From Talpa occidentalis (taxonomy: Eukaryota; Chordata; Mammalia; Eulipotyphla; Talpidae), in the NCBI RefSeq assembly GCF_014898055.3, contig NW_023603184.1, forward strand, positions 27,630,808 through 27,694,807: 64,000 bases of DNA, given 5' to 3'. Every line of letters starts with the position of its first letter. Within the stretch, counting starts at the first letter, position 1. The notes below the pieces were generated by a model. That model saw nothing but the letters and a program-made list of their open reading frames with translations. It was not told the DNA's origin and ran no database searches. Positions 57,016-64,000 of this stretch are shown here, in pieces. Made by a program: the position numbers and the translations under genes.

Positions 57016-57839
57016 TTCCAGAATAGCCCAGCCCCGTGGTGCTGCAATCCCAGAACAAAACTCCATTTCTTACATCTTGGATTCTCAGAGTTTGCCCTCA
57101 TTACAAATGACACTGTGACACTGTGAGCACCTAGTAGATGGTACCAAAATAAAGGCAGCACAGGTTCATAATCTCCAAGGTTATGAATGGCTCAGCTGCA
57201 AAAGAGAACAATTAACCTTGTTCGTTCACTCAAGTCACCATGAACTGCATGACACACCTTTCTGGGACGGCTGGGGCAGGAGCTCAGGGGATGGAGGCAG
57301 GATCTACCACCCCAGGCCACAAGAAAGACCTCTCCAACACCTATTTGGGAAGGCTCTGAAAGCGAAGGCAAACCTGCTCCATCAGTACAAAGACTCATGT
57401 CCCAGCTAGCCTGCTGGTCCCGGCTTCTCTGCTCACAAGAATTTCTCTATAGTCTCCACTGTCTCTGACATCTGGACCTCCAGAGGGCCCTGGACCAGAA
57501 GGAGGGACTCTGAAGGCCTCCTGGTCACATGCACAAGACTATCACTTCCCTCCTTCAATAATGAGCTGCACATCCAAACAAATTTTGAATCACAGTAAGC
57601 ATGAGGCACACAAGAGTAAACATATGCACAACTGAGCACCTTCCCTAGCTCAACAAACTCCACTTTTGCATGTTAAAACTCTCCTATCTGAGGCAGTATC
57701 CATAAATTCAATAAACTCAAAGCTGCGAGCAGAAGATTCAACACAAACACAAAATCATTTTTGCTGATCATGATAGATGTTTTCCTGGTGGACAACGGAT
57801 GCTATGTCTGTACACCCACTCACACTAATGCACTTCATA
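57016..57839. other. Single-copy stretch
   Basis: No gene recognised. Frames do not exceed 76 codons. Confidence 0.4.
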
Positions 57840-58160
57840 TTAGCTGTCATGTCAGATGCTGCTAGTTAGAACACCCAAATTATGGCTGGGCACATTAACT
57901 AGCCAGAAAAAAGGGACTATATTTCAACAACCTCTTGCAAAGCCATGTGACTATAATCTGGATAATAGGATGTAAAAGGAAGTGGTATGTGGCTTCCAGG
58001 ATTATCCTTAAAGGGGAAGGATGTGCATTTCTTCCCTGTTTTTTCCTGCTTGATGGAATGCACCCATAATAATTGAAGCTAAGGCAGCCATTCTGGACTA
58101 TGAATTGGAAGGTTCATGTTGAGGACAATTGCAGCAAACTAAAAAGAGCCCACATCCCTG
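57840..58160 (+). mobile_element. Old interspersed repeat, family not assigned
   Basis: 'gcaaagccatgtgactataa', 'ggataataggatgtaaaagg', 'ggaaggatgtgcatttcttc' and 'taaggcagccattctggact' resemble an ancient mammalian fossil of the same type as 33470-33830. Confidence 0.4.
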
Positions 58161-58989
58161 ATATTGGAATAGCCAGAACAGTCCCAGTCTGCTTAACTCC
58201 ATATTTTTAAATGTGAGAGACACTTCTCTCTTTTTTTATCCACCGATAATACCGGGTTTTCTGTCAACTTGCTGCTAAATTTAATTCTAATGGATATGGC
58301 AGTTAACCTAAAAAGGCTGGATCTGCTTTTCGAGGCTCCATCCTCTGCATCAGTGCCAAACACTACATGTCGGGCCACTCTGTCCTATGTGCTTGGAAAG
58401 GAAGAAGAAGTATTTAAAGGACTGCTTCCATGTAAATGGATTATGTGATCCCAGTCCTTAGCTAGAACTTTTCACTGGCAAAGGGCACCCTTGGCACTTG
58501 GAGTTTTCTTAGCTAGTCTTCTCTCTGCCCTGATCTTCCAGCCTCATGTCCACTGGCCAGTTTTGCTGGCCTACAACGTTTTCCTGTTATTCCCAGTTCC
58601 TTCTTCATGTTACAAGGAAGTAGTATTTATTTCACCTGGTGGTTGCCAGGTAACTGGCTTCATTGATCTGTTTTAGTTACAAACCAAGTGGCTGAGCTGG
58701 GACCCTAAGCACTGCCCTCTCTGCCCTCACCCTCTAGGAGAACACAGCCAAACAGATACCCCAGTGGACACTCTTCCTTCCACCCCTGGCTTCCACCCCT
58801 GAAGCATGATAGCCAAGTGCCTGTACTGGCTGATTTTCTTTCTCAAAAATCCCAGCTGCCAGCCAGGCCTGGCCTGACCATAGCAGTCAGCCAGGGAAAG
58901 GGAAGGCTCACACAATGCAGAGAATGCCACTGAAAGGCAGGCTCTGCCTCCAGGACAGGACTTGTACGGGCAGTCCTTGTGTGTAGGCA
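58161..58989. other. Single-copy stretch
   Basis: No gene recognised. The 58190-58380 part retains CpGs and lacks repeat landmarks, so it could be conserved. Confidence 0.35.
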
Positions 58990-59205
58990 TGAATGGTCTA
59001 GTGCAGGGCTATCCAATTTCTCTGAGAGAAATGTCCACCCCTGTGCTGTGCAAGACAGTAGCCACCAGTCACATGTGGCAGCTACTGAGCACTTGAAGTG
59101 TAACTATTGCAACTGTGGAGTTGTAGTTTTCATTTTGTTTTATTTCACTAAAACAGCCACACGTGACTTGAATACTGCAGGTTCAGAGGTATCTGACAAA
59201 TAACC
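58990..59205. mobile_element. MER3-like hAT DNA transposon relic
   Basis: 'gggctatccaatttctctga', 'agtagccaccagtcacatgt', 'ggcagctactgagcacttga', 'agtgtaactattgcaactgt' and 'aaaacagccacacgtgactt' follow the order of the non-autonomous hAT family typified by 'agccacatgtggctattgag'. Name from memory. Confidence 0.6.
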
Positions 59206-60244
59206 AAATTGGTGTTCTGGTGTAGATTTTATTGTTACTAATTGCAATAAGCATCATGGAGGGAACAGTGAAGAGGGAGGAGATATAAAGGGGGGGACTG
59301 AACCTTCCCCGGGGAGTGAGGGAATGTTTTTCTGAAGTAGTAGCATTTTAGTGGGTGACCCAACCAGAGACATGAATACGAAACTAGATAGGAAAAAAAA
59401 ATCCAAAAGGAAAGACTCGTTACAAATGCTGCATAATGAGTTTATTTCTACAAAGAAGAATATAATTTTTTTTAAGTGGGTCAGCTCAACACTATATATT
59501 TCTTTCTGAAAAAAGTAAACTAAATAAAGTTGCTGTCTATTTCTATGTGGGCCAAACTTGATTTTTTTTTTTCCTTATATAACTGAGGTCTGAAAATCAA
59601 GTGTCTCCACCCTATCCTGGAGGAAAGAGGACAAGCTGGCTTCCAGGCCACTGCCTTAGCCTATCCTCTCCCACCCAACGTATTGCCTTCCACCATGAGG
59701 ACATCACTGGGGCCTGCAGCACACAGATTCCCAAAGCCTAGCAATCTCCACAACATTTGTGCTGTTGAAGCATCTGAAGAATTAAAGGTGCCTCAGGATT
59801 GTCCAGGGAAGCTTTACAGCTCACTCCCCTGGTGAGCACAAGCAGGCTGAGTTTTAGAAAAACTGGTAGATAGCTACCACAAGAGCTAGACAGATGACGG
59901 CTCATTTCCTAGACCGAAGAGGATCTTGTAACATGGAAAATGACATATTTACAAATACATTCATGAAAAGAAGCGACAGGAGAAATCAGCCCGCGGGGCC
60001 TCTGGAGGTTTATGTCTCCTCCCATGAGGCAGGATGCCGGCTTCTGTCCTCTGGTCAAGGTTTCTGGGCAGTCAGCTGAGTCACATGAGGGCCGTGGCCA
60101 CTCCCCTCGCTCACGTACCAAGGCCAGGTTTTGGCCAGGAGCCAGGACCCTGAGAAAGTTAGTCACCCTGGCAGGTCCCCATAACTCTTTACTCAGTCAC
60201 TCACAGTAGCAGTTGACGTGTTGTTATTCACGTGACATCTATGT
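59206..60244. other. Single-copy stretch
   Basis: No gene recognised. An A-run at about 59394-59401, a T-run at 59562-59571, and a CpG-containing segment at 59985-60130. Confidence 0.4.
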
Positions 60245-60355
60245 CTTCATCACATCCACAAAGCCAGGAGCTTCTGAGGACAGGCACGGGCTGGCTGTCC
60301 AGCACCCCTGAGCCCAGCACTGGGCCTGGCAAAGGGGAGGTCTGAGTAAATGACG
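60245..60355 (+). mobile_element. L2 3'-end relic
   Basis: 'ggacaggcacgggctggctg', 'tccagcacccctgagcccag' and 'gcctggcaaaggggaggtct' match the forward L2 terminus. Confidence 0.55.
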
Positions 60356-60359
60356 TTGA

Positions 60360-60485
60360 AAACGTCATGTGGGCAACACGGTATTCAAATCCCAGCCCAG
60401 ACTCTGCCTGTGAGACCTTGGGTAATTTACTCAACCTTGGAGACCTCATAATTGGGATTAAATAAAAGGAAGCATTTAGGCCCAC
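60360..60485 (+). mobile_element. MIR SINE relic
   Basis: Forward MIR: 'ggtattcaaatcccagccca', 'gactctgcctgtgagacctt', 'gggtaatttactcaaccttg', 'attgggattaaataaaagga'. Confidence 0.75.
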
Positions 60486-60929
60486 AGGAGGCCTGCCTGC
60501 CAGTAAGGGAGGGAGGGACTTACTATGGACAGAGCTGAAGGGGACTGTGACCCTGCTAATTACAGAGCCTTTCCCAGAGGTCCCTCACCCTGATAGAAAG
60601 AACTTACCTTTGGCCAGAGGGCTGACACACACTCTAGCTTCTTCATGATTCTCCTGGCTTTTATCAGGGAAGACTTGATTTAATAACCAAATACAACCTC
60701 ACCTCATCTCTAGGTTTCTGCTCCCACTCCCAGTCCCTGGTGCCCCAACCACATTCCTGAGACTGAGATCAGCAGTTTGCTAGGAGCCATAGCTTTCCAT
60801 CCCAAGCCGTACAGGGCAGGCAGGCTGCTGCACCCATCACCAGCAATCCCCAAACTCAGGTTCCTGGGTTTAGCCCCGAGCCCCAGCTCTGGGCCTGGCC
60901 TGCTTATATTAGCTCAAGCTGTTGACCAG
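60486..60929. other. Single-copy spacer
   Basis: No gene recognised. Confidence 0.4.
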
Positions 60930-61045
60930 GACCAACAACACAGGCCTCACCTGAGAAACTGCTAGATATGCAAATTCTAGAGCTCCCCTCCACACCTACT
61001 GCATCACAAATTCTGGGAAGTGGGACCCAGAAATCTGCAGTTGAA
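60930..61045 (-). mobile_element. MER5A-like hAT relic
   Basis: 'cacctgagaaactgctagat', 'atgcaaattctagagctccc', 'acctactgcatcacaaattc' and 'gacccagaaatctgcagttg' match reverse-complement MER5A. Confidence 0.75.
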
Positions 61046-61230
61046 AATCAGCCTGAATTTCTTCATGGCATCCCCTTTTCCAATCATACCTCTTTGCATC
61101 TGCAGCTTGGGTTCATCCTCCTATCTCCAGATGGAGTGGGCACTCAAGCACTGAGCAGACATTCCTGCCTGCTGCTGCCTGAGTTCCAGGCTGCCCCTTC
61201 TATGTGTACTTTGCCTTCCTGACTAGGCAG
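61046..61230 (+). mobile_element. Possible L2 remnant
   Basis: 'atacctctttgcatctgcag' and 'tgtactttgccttcctgact' loosely match an L2 3' part. Confidence 0.3.
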
Positions 61231-62929
61231 GAACAACCATTAACAGAAACAAGACCTACCAGCCAGCAGGGCTGCCCCTGCTTTGGCCCTCTTCAGTAGT
61301 CCCAGGGCATGAGTGAAGCCAGAACCCATCACATCCTCGCTGACTGCCCTTTCCAGAATCCCAGAGGCTAGAGGGAACAGGAGGGGACAGGAGAGCCAGT
61401 TCTGGTATGGGAAATGCCTTTGAAACTCACTTGAAGGAGAAATGGAACAGACCCTCAGGAAGGCCCTAAGCAGAAAAGAGAAATGTGGAGAGAACTACGG
61501 AACACCAAGTCCCCCACTGTCTTCAAGGTTCCCCGAGGAGGCACTGCTAACCAGCGGCCCCCTCCTGGGAACTTCTGAGTAGTCATTCTTTTAAGTTTCG
61601 CATTCCGCTGAGCTGCAATCACTTGCCGCTGGGTGCCAAGGTCGCCTGCCACATTTCTGATTGCAAGTCCGCAAATGTGGTCCAGAAATCCATTTAACTC
61701 CTAGAAAATGCATGGGCACATCCCGAAGGGAGCCCTGGAGAATTTGCCACACAAGACACAGCCGCTTCCCGGTTCTGCCAGCCTGATACTTTTGTAATTA
61801 TACATTGATTACCATTCTCCCTCTGCACTGCTGGCCCGTGCTCAGCACTTCAGAGCTTTGATAGGATCTACTGGTTTCAGGCTGGAGGACTCCATCTCTA
61901 TGGGTGGGTTCTCTGGGCCACGCCCCCTCCACCAACACCTTGACTTCCCTCAGCTCAGGTTCATCCTCTGCCCACCCCAATCCCAGGCAGCACCCCAAAT
62001 GGAAGCCCTGGACACTTGCCGTGACAGCAGTGTCTCCAGAGCTGTGGTCATGGCTACCCAGCAGTTTCCATTTCTGCCCTGCACGCTACCTTAGACAGTT
62101 CCCCAGTCAGGTTGCTCCCCTCTGCCCAACCCACTCCAAAATGCCATCCCTCCTGCCCTTCAGCCCATTTCTTTTCCAAGAGCAGCTGGGATCTGGAGGA
62201 AACACAATCGCTGTGAAGAAAGGGAGCCACAGAGATGGGGGCCCCATGGAGGCACCATGGTCTACAGTATCTCACTCAGGAAGCCCCATTATCTGTTTTT
62301 CCAGAGTGTTAGCAATATGCCCTCCATGAGAGAAATAATCTGTGGCTTTCAGCATGTGCTGTGTGAAGGTAAAAAAAAAAAAAAGTTAGGAGTTGGTGAC
62401 TTCTGTGATCAAATGTATTTGGGACACCCTAGATATGAAACAGGCTTTAATAGACTTGAGTGTGTTCATACATTTATGTCATTCCCAAAGAAAGACGTTC
62501 AAATGTATTTATCCATGTAACTCTATTCATGAAGCCTAGAATGGAACTAGTAGTCCATGGAACACTTTGAGAACTGGAGCTCTCTCAACCGCTCTGTTGT
62601 GCGACATCCATCAGGTGGTTTATACATACCCCGCTCCCCCCCCACCCCCCTGGCCCGCGCCAATACTCTATATATGGAAGGTGTTGAGGGAGAGGCAAGA
62701 ATAGCTGCACTTGAGAGCAGTAGGGCCCTGATGCAGACAGTGTTTGTCTGAGCCTCTGGTCCTCCATCTGAGGGTGAGGGACTCAGAAGGAGCAAGCAGA
62801 GAGGAATGAGCAGTGGGGGCTGCTTCTCAACAGCATGCTGGCCAGGGAATCATTTGGCCAGGTCAAATCCTTGACCCTACTTTTGCAGGCACCTTCCTAG
62901 GCTCTTTGAAATCTTGGTCACATTAAATC
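61231..62929. other. Single-copy stretch with a candidate conserved block (61630-61860)
   Basis: No exon recognised. A 141-codon + frame (61904-62329) overlaps others and has no domain. The 61630-61860 block keeps CpGs and a 'taattatacattgattacca' homeodomain-like string. An A-run lies at 62370-62384 and a C-run at about 62637-62650. Confidence 0.35.
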
Positions 62930-63025
62930 CTACCAACAACCCTGTGAATTGATGTCATTATTACCATTTTACAGATACAGAAATGGAGATTTGAAGACAT
63001 TAAGAAGCCAGTAAGATTTGAACCA
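62930..63025 (-). mobile_element. MIR SINE relic
   Basis: Reverse-complement MIR: 'caaccctgtgaattgatgtc', 'attattaccattttacagat', 'acagaaatggagatttgaag'. Confidence 0.75.
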
Positions 63026-63685
63026 AAGATTCCTCATGATGAGCTCTGCTAAGAACCTTAAGAGGAGCCCTGGCTGTCTAGGGAAGGGCAAAGGGCAGAA
63101 CTGATTGACCATACCCCATCCATCCCTGCCCACTAGTACTCTCCACATAGAAGACACCAGGGGTCCTGCCCCTTGAGAAGCCAGCTGGCTCCAGGACCGC
63201 TTTTCTCAGTTCTAACTCTTAAACATTTTCCTGACACTGTGTAAACATTTGCCATGAACAGAGTTCTTATCTCTCCCAGCACCAGCTTAATCCACACTCC
63301 AGTGCTCTGAAGAGCCAGACCACGATAACATCACAGAAGTGGGCATGTGAAAACATGCCTCCTGTGGCAAAACTTGCCTGGGCCCTGGTTCCTGACTTCA
63401 ACTCATTGTGTTGGTTTTGGGGAAATCCAATTACTCTCTACAAAGTAATTCCCTGCACCCCATGTCTTCCAACAGTCAGTCCCAGGCTTGGCAAAGACAT
63501 TCATTGGCAGCATCTGCACCTCTGAACACACTCAGGCAGACTTTTCTCAACCTCCCAGAGACCCTAAAGGCCTACAAGGAAGAGAGGGAGCAAGGAGAGA
63601 GAGCACTCTTGGTGCCAAAGGGAGGGCATTTCTGGATACCTGGACCAGCTAAGCAAGACAAGCAGCCATTTGCTACATTTGCCCC
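63026..63685. other. Single-copy stretch
   Basis: A 135-codon + frame begins at 63408 but reaches into the L2 scrap downstream and matches no family. Confidence 0.4.
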
Positions 63686-63765
63686 ACCCATCTACAAACA
63701 TTTATTCAATGCCCAGTATGTGCCCAGGAAAGATTACAGAAGTTTCCCTGGTCAACATAATGTGG
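63686..63765 (-). mobile_element. L2 3'-end scrap
   Basis: 'ccatctacaaacatttattc' followed by 'aatgcccagtatgtgcccag' matches the antisense L2 terminus. Confidence 0.6.
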
Positions 63766-63854
63766 CTGTCTCACAGGGTCTCACAGGGTCTTTATTTACA
63801 AGTGAATGGCACTGAGATAATGCCTGTGTGCATCAGCATAGCAATATTTGACTT

Positions 63855-63970
63855 CCCTGAATCTCTAATACAGTGCTGTGAGGTGGGCAAGAGTACCCCC
63901 ATTTTCCAGAGGGGAAACTGAAGCCCACAGAAGTGAAATTACTTGTAAAACATCACATAACCATGCTTAT
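63855..63970 (-). mobile_element. MIR SINE relic
   Basis: Reverse-complement MIR: 'tacagtgctgtgaggtgggc', 'cccccattttccagagggga', 'aactgaagcccacagaagtg'. It continues near the window end. Confidence 0.75.
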
Positions 63971-64000
63971 CTTTCACCAGAAGCCACCTCTTTCCTCTTT

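Noticed and set aside
61904..62329. 141-codon plus-strand frame
   Set aside because: Overlaps another + frame and minus frames, proline/serine-rich from C-rich DNA, with no domain or context.
63408..63815. 135-codon plus-strand frame
   Set aside because: It reads into an L2 3'-end scrap near its end; no family match.
1..64000. CRISPR array, phage, operon or other prokaryote-type system
   Set aside because: No regularly spaced direct repeats, no operon-like gene packing; all large-scale structure is mammalian retrotransposons.

Overview
This window looks like nuclear DNA from a placental mammal. It holds interspersed repeats separated by apparently single-copy non-coding sequence. The evidence for a mammal is a LINE-1 with an ORF2 reverse transcriptase, about two dozen MIR and L2 fossils, MaLR-type and ERV1-like LTR relics, hAT-type DNA transposon fossils (MER3-like, MER5-like), and a processed pseudogene of proteasome subunit PSMB3. 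Five copies of a tRNA-derived SINE with a tRNA-Glu-like head (CCTGGTGG start, GGTTCGATCCC B box) and an (ATAA)n tail should be specific to one order or family. The head resembles laurasiatherian SINEs (CHR-type of cetartiodactyls, or bat families), but I cannot assign the clade by reading.

I found no protein-coding exon, tRNA, rRNA, snRNA or miRNA gene that I could support. Open frames of 60-150 codons occur on both strands, but they overlap each other, lie in repeats or low-complexity DNA, and resemble no family I recognise. The only protein-like sequences are L1 ORF2 and the PSMB3 pseudogene. The window is either intergenic or lies inside a long intron.

Layout. 0.1-2.4 kb: MaLR-type LTR relic, a small tandem duplication, the PSMB3 retropseudogene and a MIR. 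2.4-11 kb: mostly single-copy, with one SINE (5.3 kb), MIR relics and two candidate conserved elements. 11-12.2 kb: a MIR split by a recent L1 3' end, then a second SINE. 13-17.6 kb: AT-rich, with old L2/L1-like relics. 17.7-21.5 kb: an ancient antisense L1 split by a younger 2.8-kb L1 with target-site duplications and a nearly open ORF2. 21.6-23.6 kb: L2 remnants and a small 5'-inverted (twin-primed) L1. 24-35 kb: single-copy DNA with many MIRs and the third SINE. 35.3-36.2 kb: an old repeat and the fourth SINE with a long (ATAA)n tail. 36-43 kb: single-copy sequence and a 0.5-kb TG-rich tract. 43-47 kb: a MIR/L2 cluster with a recent L1 3' end. 47-64 kb: MER5-like, SINE, L2, MaLR-type, ERV1-like LTR and MER3-like relics, and a (TGGA)n tract.

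No genes act together here. The main value is a clear record of retrotransposition: five L1/SINE insertions with exact target-site duplications of 14-19 bp plus others with shorter or inexact ones, nested insertions, one twin-priming inversion, and two diagnostic SINE subfamilies. I did not find a previously undescribed functional system. The best candidates for hidden function are a few non-repetitive AT-balanced blocks that could be conserved regulatory elements, and they need alignment to test.
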